From contig CM024187.1 in the NCBI GenBank assembly GCA_013433145.1, positions 5,348,826-5,412,825 of the forward strand: DNA of 64,000 nucleotides, read 5' to 3'. Below are positions 35,264 through 48,421 of the stretch, piece by piece (within the stretch, counting starts at the first letter, position 1; every line of letters starts with the position of its first letter). A program made the position numbers and the translations under genes. The stretch comes from Ascaris suum (Eukaryota > Nematoda > Chromadorea > Rhabditida > Ascarididae). The notes below the pieces were generated by a model that was given only the letters and a program-made list of their open reading frames with translations, ran no database searches and was not told the origin of the DNA.

Positions 35264-37534
35264 CTGCGCGTCATAGTCGGGTAGATTCTGGGAAGGTGTG
35301 GTTTTAAAGTTGGAAAGTTTGAAACGCTTTGAAATTTTTGTGGACGCTTATTTTAAAACTCTGCTGACTGTTTCGTGGTCAATTCTTCGGGTCAGTGTAT
35401 ACCTTCGACGATATTCTTCTCACTTCCATAGCAAGAGAACGCTCTTGGTTTCGACCGAATCCATCCTCGGTCTCTCCTCAATGGAGTCCTCTCCCCTCAC
35501 TCCACTCTGTAAAATTGATTTCTTCAGCTTTTCATTTGAAGATGCCAATGTTTACTGAATGTTCAGTCATTTTATAAGCTGAACAGTTAATCTGTTTTCC
35601 AGTACAGCGAATTTATTGTTGGAATAATGTGATCTTTTTATCGAAAACGCTGCTAAATCTTCCACCAAAGTTTCGCTGAAGGCCTCAAAAATTCTCACCA
35701 AAGGCCGTCATGGTCGCAAGGGCCTTCCGAGTTAAACGGCACATACATATGTTATGACCTTACAGATTTTCTGAACTCTTTTCTTGTACATTGTCTCGTC
35801 CGTTCTTTATTTGCTCTGACGAACTAACTTATGAAGCATTCGGCGGGTGCATAAAAAGTTGCAGCGCAAATAATGTTGGCATTGGGGTTCCCGAATTGAA
35901 GTCACCGAGCGGTTTTGGGAGACTCCTGAAATTGGCAGATCTCTGAATGGTTTTAGGAGCCTCGGAGCTTCATATGCCACCGAACCAAAAAGTTCCCAAT
36001 CTTTTACACTGAATGATGCAAGTGCTTTCCTTGCGTTTTTACTTATTCGTTGCGACGTTGACAGCAGCTTTCTCATGATTTGGTTGTCTCGATCCATGAT
36101 TATTTCCTTCCTTCCGGTTGATTGTGATCATTTACTTGAGCTATCAAATGCTCATACTTATTAAGTTCGACACATGAATGTCATTCATGCTGCACTGATA
36201 ATCTTTATCGTTTCTAATTTTCATCCACATTCTCAAGGAACAGAGAAAATGAGCGCTTCGGGAGGATGTTGCCAGACTTTTTTTTTCTAACTCAGCGCTT
36301 AAAGAATCAGTGCAAACATTGGCGCATCCTTACTCGACGACGCTTTGCATTCAATTCAAGCATTTCGATTGAGAGCTAAACGTGTCTCTTTGATCTCGAT
36401 GGGAAATACTCAAAAGCAAACGTTTGAAACTCTTTTGAATGAGATTCTGCAGATTTCTTTGATGTTTGCCAAAAATCGTTTTTTGAGTTTTTGTTTATAT
36501 GCATTATGGCTGAAATGCCTTATTTGTGTCACCTTTTAGCTGAAATGGTGAGTACCACTTCTTTTTTTCATTTTTTTCCGGCCTTCTCATCACATCGATG
36601 ATGACAGTAGCAGTTACTCGTGATGAGCGTTCCCTCTTTGGAAAATGTTATTATCCAACCGTTTAATATAAGCAAATTCGATCGAGTTTTTTTCTCAAGA
36701 GGCACAACTGAGGTGCTCCGAAGAGACCTTTTGGGGGAAAGCAGAATGGGTTAGAAGGACCATAATTTAGAATATATTTTAAAGCAAGCATGGTAAGTGA
36801 TATTCACTCTCATTTCCGGCAAAATGCTGCGTATTTTCGACAGAAACTCAAAAAATCAACCACGCTATTTCAGATTCTAATCTGTGATACCATGTGTGGT
36901 GATTTTTTAAAACAATATGAAAGAGTGCACCGCTTCATCGGCATACGTCTATCGCTTAAAATGTGACTTTAGTCTGGCGCATCGTGAAAATGTCATTCAC
37001 TTCCACATCGACGAGCAACTTGAAAAATTAGCTTGTAATTGATGTATCACATTTCGCTGCTATCGCCGTCTCCTTGCAAACGCACGCTTGTCCTTCTCGA
37101 CAATTCCTTGTTGATGTGTGGGTTCAAATCTAGCACCTTAAAGATATTCTTTCTTTGCGTTTCCACAAATTTCGCCGTAAAATCCATTGTGATCTAGACT
37201 TGTTTTTGTGCACCCCCAACCTCTCTCGCTGTCTTTCTGCTTCTGTCGCCACCTCTTTCTCCTTCCATTTATCCCTCTGTATACTTTCATAATACCTTCA
37301 CGTGTTGCTTCGTCAGTTCGATATTTTCAAAGGATCCTAGAGCGAAGTTGTGCTTCACTCACTGACTTCATTATGAGAGAATGACAACTGAACATCTCTG
37401 CCGTTTGCGTAAGTTTAATTACTGATTGCCGAAAAATGCCTCCAGGCAGCGTTTCTTTGGCATTCATGCAATCGATTAGCTGTGCACAAAAGTTAATTAA
37501 ATATGCCTCAATTGTTTTTCGAATTCTGTTGCAG
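35264..37534. other. No firmly supported gene
   Basis: Contains the - strand frame at 35807-36097 (separate entry) and a short ATG frame at 36506-36547 ending at a perfect donor (gtgagt), too short to judge. A 17-base palindrome, catgaatg-t-cattcatg, lies at 36173-36189. Confidence 0.35.
35807..36097 (-). CDS. Open frame of 96 codons, unknown, possibly same gene as 35.0-35.3 kb
   Basis: An ATG-started frame on the - strand begins MDRDNQIMRKLLSTSQRIS and includes KDWELFGSVAYEAPRLLKPF. Its composition is protein-like, and it lies about 540 bases upstream of the - strand candidate exon. No donor in it has the phase needed to join that exon directly. It could be chance; no family recognised. Confidence 0.2.
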   Translation of the reverse strand: MDRDNQIMRKLLSTSQRISKNARKALASFSVKDWELFGSVAYEAPRLLKPFRDLPISGVSQNRSVTSIREPQCQHYLRCNFLCTRRMLHKLVRQSK

Positions 37535-37618
37535 CCGACGGCTAATCTTAAGCGCATTTGCGATTTCAGCTATCTTGAAATAAAGCCGACAATATTCTAT
37601 TTTGTTTTCTTATTGTCG
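37535..37618 (+). CDS. Candidate internal exon, hydrophobic
   Basis: The acceptor is strong (attgtttttcgaattctgttgcag). It is followed by 28 codons reading PTANLKRICDFSYLEIKP, then TIFYFVFLLS, and a modest donor (gtgttt). The C-terminal part could be a membrane segment. A competing - strand frame (37327-37557, with its own gtgagt donor at about 37367) overlaps it, so at most one of the two is real. Confidence 0.22.
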
Positions 37619-40600
37619 GTGTTTAGAGTAAAACAACTTATTTGGTTTCATAAAAAGATGCTCGCCCGCCTCTCTACATTCCGCCTTCCTTCCACCTACT
37701 ATCAAATCATGCACTCAGCTGATCCTTTCATTTAACCCTGACTTGCAGTGCGGCGGAGTTTAACGATGTTACGAAAATACGCAGTGCATAAAAAGCCACT
37801 CATCATTGAGTAGATAATCTCCTCTGCTTTGCGCAAGCACAGTATGAACGATCAATTCGGCAAAAAGATCTCGAACTTGTCGCTTTTTATGCGGTTTTTT
37901 GCAGATTTCTGGGAAAAACCATCCCGGTATAGTCGGGTTTGTGCGCACGTATGCAACCTGTAGGCGTCTGTCTCTCTGTCTGTATATCTATCCGCTGTCT
38001 ATTCCTCGACTCGTCGAGACCAAAAGCTATGACGATGGAATATAAATTGTATAGCCTACATCAGAGGTAGCTTGCTGAATCGAACTCCTATCGGGACCAA
38101 CTATATGGAACACGATTGGTGATATTGAGCGTGACTGAAATTCGCGCAAAATTTGCAAATCAAATTTAGTTCCACAATAACTTGAGGCTCTAACCAAAAT
38201 TGAATTTTTCTTTGAAATTTTGTGTGACCGTTCGATTTCACAGGAATCTAGTGAGTTGACAACTGCAAATATTTAAAAGATTTTTTGTCAGAGAGGGAGA
38301 GAAGAAAGGGGAGAGAAAAAGCAATAAGATATACTTTATTGTATGAAATTGCTGAATAAATTAAGTGCTCTGGATAAGATAAATAAATCGAGTTTTATTG
38401 TCGAACTGAGTCGTTTAGCTGTGTGTGATAAGCGATTATTCAGCTGAAGAAAGGCAAGAGGCCGTCCATTACCATTTATCGGGACACTCTTTGTTGACGC
38501 TTGCCAGCGTATCACTTCACAAATAACTTCACAACACTGTCCAATTCTCAGTGCATTCCTCTTCTCTGTACATTGCGTGCATTTTTAAGTGTGTTCTTTT
38601 TCTTTATAGAGCTTAGCGGTTCTTTGTTATTATTGGTGCGTCATCGCTTCTGATTTAGCCTGCTTGATGAAGCGGTGCAATTAATGCAATTCTGAAAACA
38701 GTATCTGAAATTCACGATCGATTTTTTCCATTTCAAAATTTTTTAATCAATTTCATTTTTTAAAATTCTTCAAACCTTTTTTTTCTATATGATAGCATAG
38801 CTTTCTTAAAGCGATTTCGAATTATTTTATGTTTAATGAGTGAGATGCATTCAGATCTAATTATGACATTGACCAAAATTTGTTTTTCTTATTTCATCTT
38901 AACATCCGCTTGTTTTTCAACGAAACCCTTCGCGACCTTCCGGCATACTGATTCAACGAAGCGCGAAATTGTTGAACCTTTGTGAACAGTGTTGCCATTT
39001 GTTCGGCTACGCTTTTTCTTACTTCTCGTTTTCCTTTCACTGTTTCCCATTTCATTTAGCAGTTTGCGGTAACGTGTTCATTTTTTATATTGGTCATTAA
39101 TTACCATCATTTTTACGTTCTCCTTTCATCTGCCGCAGACAAGGTTGTGAAGAAAAAAAAAACTGGAAACCGTTTTGCACAGAATGCCGCTTTCGCATTT
39201 CCGTTCACTCAACAAGAGAAAACCAGAAATCATGCATAAAGCTAATTTAGCCTTGCGTAATTTGCAGATAATAACTTTGAAAAAGTTCATGAAAACGGAT
39301 TTTAGTTTCTGAAGAAGTGGTTGAATTTTTATTGCCTTTAAATTTTTTGACCTCTTTGAATCGGTATATTATGCGAAAATGACATCTTAATTGTTTTTTC
39401 CCAAAGTTGACATAACGGTGGGTGTGAATTTCTGACTGATTTCGATTTTGATCGTTTTTTCTGTCTTTAACTCAATTAATAGGAGAGTTAAGAAAAAATT
39501 AGCTACGAGGGACGTGTTTGTCATTCTCTTGCATTGTTGTTCACTATGAAGAGATGATGTTTTTGCAAACAAATTGCTCTTTAAAATAGTTGGTTAATGT
39601 TAATGCCAACGAAAGACGACAGGAGTTATACACATTGACCTTTGGATGGCTTCTTACTGTGGATTTGCCCTGTGTGGACAGCGCCTACTTGAGCGCCACC
39701 GCCGCACAGTCTCGGACCACCCATAATGTTCGAGCCGTCACGCTTTCCCTCAACATAATTTTTCACGTCCTGACATCGAAAACGCGTGTTATGAAACGGA
39801 AAATTTTGATCTCTGCGCTTCCTTTCATGTGCCGGCTTCGCACGCATCCATGGTGGTAAATAGCGGTAGCCCCTCAGATCTTTCAAACACCTATCAAAGA
39901 TTTTGCCAACATTAGTTTGTTTTTTTCTAAAAATGCCATTCCAAATTCTTCTTTCCGACCACCATCTTCCTCCCTTCTAAGGAGAATCTGAACTATGTAC
40001 ATTTTGTCAAAGAGCATTGTATAACCTTGAGCATTGGCAAACGATCTTTTAAGTGTCATCCCATTTGACCAGAGATATATCTATGGAAAGTTGCTTCCAG
40101 AGTAAGTACTAACCATAGAGATCTGTCCAAACATTTCACATCGAAGGGAGAGTATTAGAGGTTTTTGATTGCCTAAATCAAGGGACGCGATCTGACAAAT
40201 TTTGCCAGGTACTTTATCCGTTTTCCAGAAATCCTGGATAACGGAAAATTCAATAGCTGATGAATTTTCATTTATGAGAAAGTAATATTTTAGCATCAGT
40301 TAGCTGAGAGATGCATTCTTGCGAAATTCTCGATTGATGTAATGGAGGCGTCGAAGCGATGCATACCAATAAGTCACGCGAGGGGGGGAGGGTTTCTAAT
40401 TTTCCAGACTATAAAATGAAGATTCTACTCTTTGCAGAATTATTTTTTCCAGTGACATAAAGCGCATGCTAACGAAATGCCGGTTTTGACAGTAAATGAC
40501 AACCACCTTTTATTATGCTATTGACTGAGAGTGCCTATCGTAGTGCTTTTTGAAGTATCCATGATCCTTTATCATTAGGAATGCATCGTATTCGCTTAAA

Positions 40601-43600
40601 CAAAGCCGCATTAAATATAACTCTGTTTTTAGGCATGGCTGTTTCTCAACAAGCGGCTGTATCTAGGAACCTTCTGAGGTGCCCGCTTAAAAAATGTCGA
40701 AAATTGACATTGAATCTTTTCGGTATCGTCGACTTTTAGCATCCAGTGCTTCTGCCGGCAAATATTATCCAGACAGTAAATGAAGACATTCAACGCAAAA
40801 TTAATTTAAATGGTGTTGTTCTTGCAACTTCTAATGGCACATCCTCTGCTCCGCTGTACTGTAGACCGTCGGAATGCACACAAGATGCGTCCTTTCAACT
40901 TTGTGGATTTTTTGTTATTGCCGTTAAAATGTTATTGCACTCTTTATCTTTTCTACGTCTATCAGCACATCACCTCCTTCGTGCCGTTTTTTTTCTCTCC
41001 CCCTCTCTCTGCCTTTCTATCAGATTCCTTTTGTGAAGTAATTGCGCAGTTTTTATGCAAGTGTCAGGAAGCTGAAATGAACGTCTCATTAATAATCCGT
41101 GTGTATAGCCTGATTGGGCAGTGTCCACAATGCGGTCATTCTCTGGAGATGTTGTCGTTAAATCGTGCCTCATTTCCATATTGATGTTTCACCCTTCGCT
41201 TCGCCGGGCAGCGAGCAGCGCCACTAAGTGGAGGATTGTTTCGAATTGCGCGTCCATTCAATACGATTACCACTTTCGCGCTCACTTTAATGATGCCTTC
41301 ATGTTCCTGGGGTTTGCTCCAGCAGTTTTGGCCGCCATAAACGTTTTTGGTTACGTCTGCGTATAGTGATCAGCAGGTGTATCCTGGCTTCTTTAAGCTA
41401 CTTTGCTCGTGCAAGGGTTTTTTGGAAGAAATGGATAGATATCTGTGGGGAACATAAAACCTAAAAGGAAGCCCGAGGAGAAATTGCAGTTCCTAAGAAG
41501 TTATACGGAAGGGATGGAAAAAATGATTTATGTTGGAAATTGCGGAGGGAGGTTTTCAAAATTAATCATTCTAAGCGCTTATCCGGTATAAGCCAACACT
41601 TTAAAATCATTTTCATTTCAGTAATTTCCCCCATCATAGAAGAGATGGCAGAAACTCTGAAATGTTTTCGTGCCAAGGGGTATTTTGAGTCTCCTTTTTC
41701 TTTTCTACGAAAACTGTTATGAATTTCAGTGTTTGCAGTTGAAATGTTCCGTGCAGCAACACCAATCTATGGCTTGTAACATGGAATGCAACAAAAAGTG
41801 TGTCGTTAATAAACAATCAAAGAGAGGATAAATTGCAACACAGGAGCGGTTCTAGCTGTGAGTGGGGCTGCGCCTGCAGGTCACCCTGTTTTAACACATT
41901 AATTGGGAAATTCTCTTATCTTTAAAAGTATTTTCGTCACTAACTTGTCAAGCTGGCAGTCTTTCGCGCAGAGGTGAGCAGTGCCTAATCCTAGATTCGC
42001 GCCACGGCTGCAAGCAGCCGGGGAAATGTTTCCTCACAGATACGTATTCTACGTTCATTAGTATTTGATTCGCGAGAGATTTCGCTTGGGGACAACCGAA
42101 GATCGCGACAGTAAATGCTAACACCAATGATCAGTGCTTCTTTTTGTCATTGTTTGCAAGTGGTGTTTTTAACTAGAACAAATCTCCTTTCTTCGAACAA
42201 CGTCCTTCTAAATTTTGAGAGGTTCGTACTCCTCGGGGTTTTGATAAAGTCATCAAGTTCACACACTGACAACTTTGTGGCAACAATAGTCATGTTGTCC
42301 AGAAGTGATCTTTCCATCAGGATGCGTATAAGATGGCATTAATCTAAAATGGACGCCGCAGTAACATCTAAGCGAGAGGTGAAAAGGAAATGACGAGGAT
42401 GTAGTCGTCGACTAGAGCTGTGCAGGTGGCGTCGACTTGAAACGCACGCGTTTGTCCTCCTGGGCAGCAATAGTTGATTGCGATTGGCAACTTTCATGTG
42501 GCTTTGGCCGCGTCACTCACAGAGGCATTGGGCGCTCATGCATCAAATCGGTCGCCTACCAGCAATACAACCAATTACGCACACTGCACTAATTCGATGA
42601 CGCCTCTGTTGCTATTCTATACGAAGCGTTGTAAACCTATTTGCATATATAAATGAAAGTTGTTTGCTTTTTTCAACTGCATTGTGCAAGGGTCTGTTGA
42701 ATTTGACGTTTGGTAATGAGACTGGCTTGAATAGCCTTCAATTCATGAATTTATTTTTACGAATAACATCTTGAAAACGCACAAGTTGAAAAAGGAAAAG
42801 AAATTAACCTCACAACGCCACCGATTTTAAGCAATAAGAAAATAGAAAAGTTCCAACGACTTGAAATCTTCTTGAGCTTTTGAAGGAAAAGATATAAATC
42901 AGTTGAAGAGAGCTGCCATAATTATAACTTACCGAGGCAACGAATACTTTCTGCATGAATATTTCGAGCTGTCACGAATACTTCGTTATGTCAGAATGGG
43001 CTGAAAAACCGAACGGCTCTCTTTGGAGCCATAAGCAAATTGATTAAATGAAATCACTTTTCCTTCTTGTCATATACAGAAAATTTCGTTGCAAAACTTT
43101 GGATTAATTAGATTCGATGCTTTGAGACGAGCATTTTTAAAGAAAAAAACGAATGGTCGATGATTTAAACTAAAGGAGAAGCGCACGCAGTTCCCACTTG
43201 AAAGAATGCAATGCTTGCTTTGGTCGCCCTTCTAGTGTACTTTCGTTGTTTGGCACATGCACAAAGCTTTTTCTCACCAGCAGTTCGTTCTTTGTTTCAC
43301 TGCTGTTATTGCTTCATCCGCTCGTATTTGAAGTTCGATCGAAATAAACGAAGTGTTCAACGTTATGCAAACTTCATCTTGCTGAGCTACAATCTTTTTT
43401 CGAATACGATGATAGTTAAGCAGTGCTCTTTAATGAACGTATCGTGACCGATCAGAATTTGGCAGTTATAGGTGAAAAGGAATGCTTTAAAAAATGACCG
43501 AAAGAAAATTGCCAGCAACTGTACCTTACTATTCTGTGCTTTCAAGTGCCTTAACTGCTAATTAGCGAATTTGGCTTAAAGCTCCTTTCTTCCATTCCTG

Positions 43601-43937
43601 TTCCTTTGAAAAAAGTAAATCCGTTTTTTTTCGGAACTCGCAGGCGCCGTTAGTTTTCGGGGACATTTGAGGAAGAAGTTTTAAATAATATGAATCCTGC
43701 AAAACTACTTTAAGAGTCTAGTGGTTTTGACAAGTTCTGAAGTTAAATAGCCTTTCTAAGGTCTTTTTTTATTGCGCAATTGAAATTTTTAATTTTCTTT
43801 CGTCTGCAAAGTTGCTTCTGATAAGTTGCTGAGAAACGTGAAGATGCGAATAGATCAGTGAAAATATCCATGTGCAAAATGAATAATATAAAGCAAATTT
43901 TCATACTAGAGGAGAACTGACGACGCCAGTGATTGAA
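37619..43937. other. Long stretch without a supported gene
   Basis: At 39.6-39.9 kb both strands are open over about 85 codons in a locally G/C-richer patch, with no recognised motif. A 124-codon + frame at 40810-41184 and a 96-codon frame in another phase overlap each other. Nothing supports a gene. Confidence 0.4.
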
Positions 43938-43978
43938 GCCACGCTTTATGACAGCTTAATGCCACGCTTTGTGATAGC
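43938..43978 (+). repeat. Tandem duplication, 18-base unit, 23-base period
   Basis: gccacgctttatgacagc (43938-43955) and gccacgctttgtgatagc (43961-43978) are identical at 16 of 18 positions. This looks like a local duplication with no evident function. Confidence 0.85.
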
Positions 43979-46277
43979 ATATTTGAAGCAGCATGTTTTC
44001 TTTTGACATCGAGTTGTGCTAAAACAGGCAGCTATTAAATTAATACTTGCTTTTATTGTTGGATGGAAATGGGAATGGTATTTGGCAGTAGTGGTCAGTA
44101 AGCGCTACCCAGTTAGGCAGTTGCATCACATGACAAATAGCTGTCGACGCAAGCTGCACTACGATGATGCAGCGGGTGCCCCCCGAGGGCGTTTATCTTG
44201 GCGGCCGCACTTAGTTGATGTTAGAGTGGAAAGCATCTCGCGCAATGCCTTGTTCGAAGTGCCGTCCAACTATGCCATTCGGCTCGTTGCTTTCTACAAT
44301 TACAAGCGAAAATATCCGCTAGTTGTGAAAGAACGTGATACATATGTGTGCGCCTGCCTTAGACGAGTGTGCAGTTTTTGAAATGCGACGACTAATAAAC
44401 GATACTGTGCTAGTTTTGCAGTAGCCAAAAGATTGTCTGGGGTTGGGGAATTATGATAGGTAAAATAGAATTCACGACCGAGATCACCATTTTGATGCAT
44501 GTTGCCAATTGAACATAAGGGCAACTCTCCCTCGCACGGATGATAAAGCACACCAGTGAAGACGCTTGTATGAGATGTCAATCTCTTTGGAACTTCCGAA
44601 TAGAACGAACAGATTCGTCCAGAGCTTGGGGAGTATACCCATGTAGGATCACTGAGATCACTATAGTGCGTTGTGGACACCGCTATGCTTTAAGGCAGCT
44701 TGTATCTTAAAATGACTGCATTGTATCGTCGGAAATTAGAGTATCGTATCGCATCAGTGCCGTCTTCCGCATTCTCGTGACGATATTTATGTATTGCATA
44801 TATGGCGAAGAATCACCACATTCATTACTGAACCCCTTCTCTCTATTTAGCGCTCAAAACAGAAATAAAAAATGGTGGCGATCATATTGTAAGTGGGCGT
44901 TTTACGTTTTTGCATTCATATCGCTTTATCATCATGTTTCCCACGTTTTCGCGAACGCCGAGAACGCTCGAATATGCGAAGAAAGAATATCATGTCGTCG
45001 CGAATGGTTTCGAATACAATACAACAGGCAGCAGTTGTAGCTGCTGCACTCCATCATCAATATCAATGCTTATTCGAGAAATGTAGCCTGAATTCTCTTT
45101 TAGCAAAGTTAGTTGCAGGCTAATAACAGCATATTGTTTTTGTTACTTTTATTTTCCTTCACTGATTCTGTGCATCGCAGCCCTTCCACATATTGTCTTA
45201 AAAATTTCCATTTCACAGTCGTTCTTCACCCTTTACGCGCATGGTTTAGTCTTAGCACTTCTTCTTTTGTCGATCACCGATGTTTTGCCAAATCAGGAAC
45301 CAAGTGATGTAGATAAATCGAATCATACGTGAGCTTTCAGATGTGCACATTCGTTTAGCGGTGGGTTAGCGAACTGCTAAATGGTCTTTGTAGACTCGAC
45401 CTGGCAGTTTATACGAGTTCATTATACAACAAAGCAGCTAAAGGGATCTGATGGATTCTTCAGGGTTAATCATGCCTCATTTCGGAAATCAGACTTCTGA
45501 TTGAATCCTCATTCGGCACCTCTTGTCTAGAGCGTTGTTGCGTAATGCGCACCTCAGGTATATACCACAATGTTTCATAAATTTCTGCAACGATATCATT
45601 CTCAACGGTTTATCTATTGCAGTAGGGCTTGTGCAGGCGCAAAATTAGCATATGAATATCTCATTGTCGTCGCAAAAGTCCTCACTTCTTTTTTTTTATT
45701 TGTTTCCGACAGTTGTCGTAGTTTTTTTAATTTGTTGACACATTAAAACTGAATCCTGTGCCACAAATATTTTTCACACCAATGCTGCAGGAAAAATTGC
45801 CCATTTACGCGAACTTGTGCTCGAGATTATGTTCTAGGCATGAGTGTATCTATTGCTAAATGTTATAGCTTGACTTTCTATAGAGAGTGTAATCTTTTAA
45901 GAGTACTGCGAGGTGAAATAAATAATATGCTTAAATGGGGAGCGCCACTCTGGCCGAGTCGATGTTGGCGATGCGTTATCGATGCCACTTTTCTACGTCA
46001 GGCCAAAGTGAAATATTTAGAAGAGTTCATGAAAATGTTGAGTGAAGTGCACCTTAGATGAATGTTCTTATGCCACCTTAACGAAGCCACTCAAGTGTCT
46101 TACTTAACAGTGTTTGCGTGTGGCAGTTAGCCGGATGCTCGCTTTGCAACCCCTCTTCCGATGCCCATCCGATCGCATCGTCACGTAGTGTTTCGACCTG
46201 TGAGCGTCGTTTCGCTTCTAGCAGGAGTCGCATATAAAACTCATTGCGTGATCGCTTCGTTTTTTTTTTTTTTTCAG
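43979..46277. other. No firmly supported gene; several overlapping protein-like frames
   Basis: This holds + frames at 44016-44381 and 45840-46061 and - frames at 44300-44680 and 46078-46290. The last - frame reads NEFYMRLLLEAKRRSQVETL and onward, strongly helical and charged, with a good donor (gtaaga). Its upstream side is a poly-A tract rather than an acceptor. The + frame at 45840-46061 contains KVKYLEEFMKMLSEVHL. The frames conflict with each other and none has a domain I recognise. Confidence 0.35.
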
Positions 46278-46515
46278 TCAACTGCTTCACCTCAGTTCAG
46301 TTACTGTTGTGCTTGCCAATCAGCGCATTGCATTTGAGCTATTTGATCCGGTTCGTATGGGAATAATAGAACAACAGCGAGCAAGAAGACTTTTAGTCGC
46401 TTTCAGTTGGCCAGTTTTTCTAGAAGCGAGCTATCCATTTGTTCAATTTCGAAAATGTTCAATTTATCGTCCTCTTTTGATTAAGCTGGGCTCCACTTCC
46501 TGTTGCATCCTCTGA
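46278..46515 (+). CDS. Candidate terminal exon with an EF-hand-like segment
   Basis: A very strong acceptor (T15 then cag) opens a frame of one base plus 78 codons and TGA. Near its start it reads QRIAFELFDPVRMGIIEQQR, then ARRLLVAFSW. The pattern F-x-L-F-D-P-x-x-x-G-x-I, helix before and after, is that of an EF-hand. The calcium ligands at loop positions 3, 5 and 12 are Val, Met and Arg, so it would not bind calcium in the usual way. The chain ends Cys-Cys-Ile-Leu, a possible CaaL prenylation box. The protein is not identified, and chance remains possible because only one splice site supports it. Confidence 0.35.
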
Positions 46516-47753
46516 CTACGTCGGAAAAATCAGAGTTTGCATTTTATGCGCTCTTGTTACATCCATCATGAACCACTTATATCAACCTCCGCCTAAACGG
46601 TTGCCCGGTTAAATGCTATACCTATCAGGCGTCCATATCACATATATTTAAAATTCCCTGCATCCATTCATAGTGATCGACTGGTGTATGCAAGATGCTA
46701 CGCAAATTTATTTCCATATTTCGTTTTAGTTTTTATAGTCGCGCATACAATAGTTACCACTCTCATTACGGAACGTTACAAAATATGGATTTCTAATCAT
46801 TTTTTGGAATCTATTATGTTTGGTGGATTTCTGCTCATATGAACTAATATTTTAATGTCTCGGTTTATATATGACGAGTGATCTGTAGATGTGAGCGTTA
46901 GCGCTTCTTTTTATGCCCATCATGCAACGAGCGATGACAGCCTCTCGCCCGGAAATTTATTTCTCACCTTTTCAGACCCCTCTTGCAAATTTTTGCAGAC
47001 GCACGTTATGACCACGGGTATACTTGCATACTTATGTGTGGGGTCCACATGCTTGCATATATGCCTACACAGCATTGCTGTACATTAGGTTGCATCTGCC
47101 TACTTTGTTTGCAAAATAATCAGTTGATGGTCACGGAGCGCAGTTTCGCTCATTCTCATTTAGAAGTTAGGGACAGTTTAAAAGGATAGTGAAATGTTTT
47201 CAACAATCGGTCACTTGCAGTCCCAAAGCGACTTCTGACTGGAGATTTGGTCAGCAGATCACATCCACATAAGCCCGCCACAATTAGGCAATGTTTATCA
47301 CTCGTTTAAACATATATTGTGATCAGATGTTTCACTGAGCAGAGTTGCAGTATAAACGAGTGTTGCATCATCACTATTCTCGTTCGCGACGTGCATTCCC
47401 ACTTGCTGAAAGCACGTCTTAAGGGCAGATTTTCTTGTGATCTGTTGTTTCTCTTACCAGTTAGCAGTTTGAATTTTTCATTCCTAAAGCAACCCCAAGA
47501 GAACATAAAACGCTTGTTTGGGAATTCAGCGATAATAGTATGCACGAAAGGCGACTTCTATCTCTTCAGTAAGGCAATATCGTGGCGAGTTAGGTTATTG
47601 CTCTGCAACGATTAGTTAATTTCACTTCTCTTCACAGTAGTTTTCTTCCAAGCAAGTGCCATCCGCAGCTCGTCTAACCACCATTACATTCGCATCAGTG
47701 ATGCGTTTATTTCTGTCGCTTGTGTGCTATACAAAAATATAAGTATAAAATTA
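46516..47753. other. No supported gene
   Basis: I see only chance frames and no polyadenylation hexamer near enough to support the candidate just upstream. Confidence 0.4.
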
Positions 47754-47763
47754 TTATATATAT

Positions 47764-47859
<96 letters not shown>

Positions 47860-47870
47860 ATATATATATA
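47754..47870. repeat. (TA)n microsatellite with TTATA interruptions
   Basis: About 117 bases of alternating T and A, broken by attata and tattat steps at several places. Self-complementary, so it can extrude cruciforms. Frames through it are artefacts. Confidence 0.98.
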
Positions 47871-48323
47871 CAGAAACCAAAAACGTTGTCTTGCAGTAAC
47901 CTCAAACAGATAGCAACTGAGCAAGTGTTCGTTTCAAATTTTGCTAAACATGTAGTTTATAGTCGTGAAAAGCCAACCTTACTTACTTTGCCTTAATCCA
48001 GGATGGAAGTGTCCACAAAGCTCCAAGAAGCGAGAGGTCGCGGGTTGGGACGCTACTTATAGATAAATTTTTCATTAGCGCCCAAGCAATGTTATAGACA
48101 GTCGCATAGGATGCTCGACTTTTAGGAACTAACTCTGAAGATGATCGATAAAATATCCGTTCATTTATTTGTCTTAAGGGTCTCATGTAAGGCACTGAGG
48201 GGTGGTGCTGTGGCGCACAAGGCAGGGTCATGCGCTCCGCCCATTATTTTGCTGCAGCTCCGTTCTGTTGCGCGCGTTGGAACGTGTTGGTCACTCCACT
48301 ACTGAATATTCGCTGCTTTGCAG

Positions 48324-48421
48324 GTAGCTTCTGTGGCCACAAGCTGGACAGCATCTCTGACCTTGGAGTCGAGCAGGAGCTTGTGTCAATAAAGAACGAG
48401 CAAAGCTTTGGCCACGCGTGA
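48324..48421 (+). CDS. Candidate terminal exon, unknown protein
   Basis: After attcgctgctttgcag the frame reads two bases, then SFCGHKLDSISDLGVEQE, then LVSIKNEQSFGHA and TGA. Codon choice (CTG, GAC, GAG, GGC, CAC) is richer in G/C-ending codons than the surroundings, which suggests coding. An opposite-strand frame also spans it. No polyadenylation hexamer was seen close by, except an AATAAA inside the frame itself (48389-48394). Family unknown. Confidence 0.32.

Noticed and set aside
37110..37145. tRNA-like T-arm (gttcaaatc) and a similar one on the - strand at about 49330
   Set aside because: The flanking stems do not pair and no D-arm or anticodon arm could be placed.
44300..44680. Longest - strand ATG frames (126 codons here, 112-116 elsewhere) as genes
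   Set aside because: In A/T-rich DNA of this size, scanned in six frames, several frames of this length are expected by chance. None shows a domain, and most overlap competing frames on the other strand. The line LTSHTSVFTGVLYHPCEGEL recalls a WD repeat only weakly.
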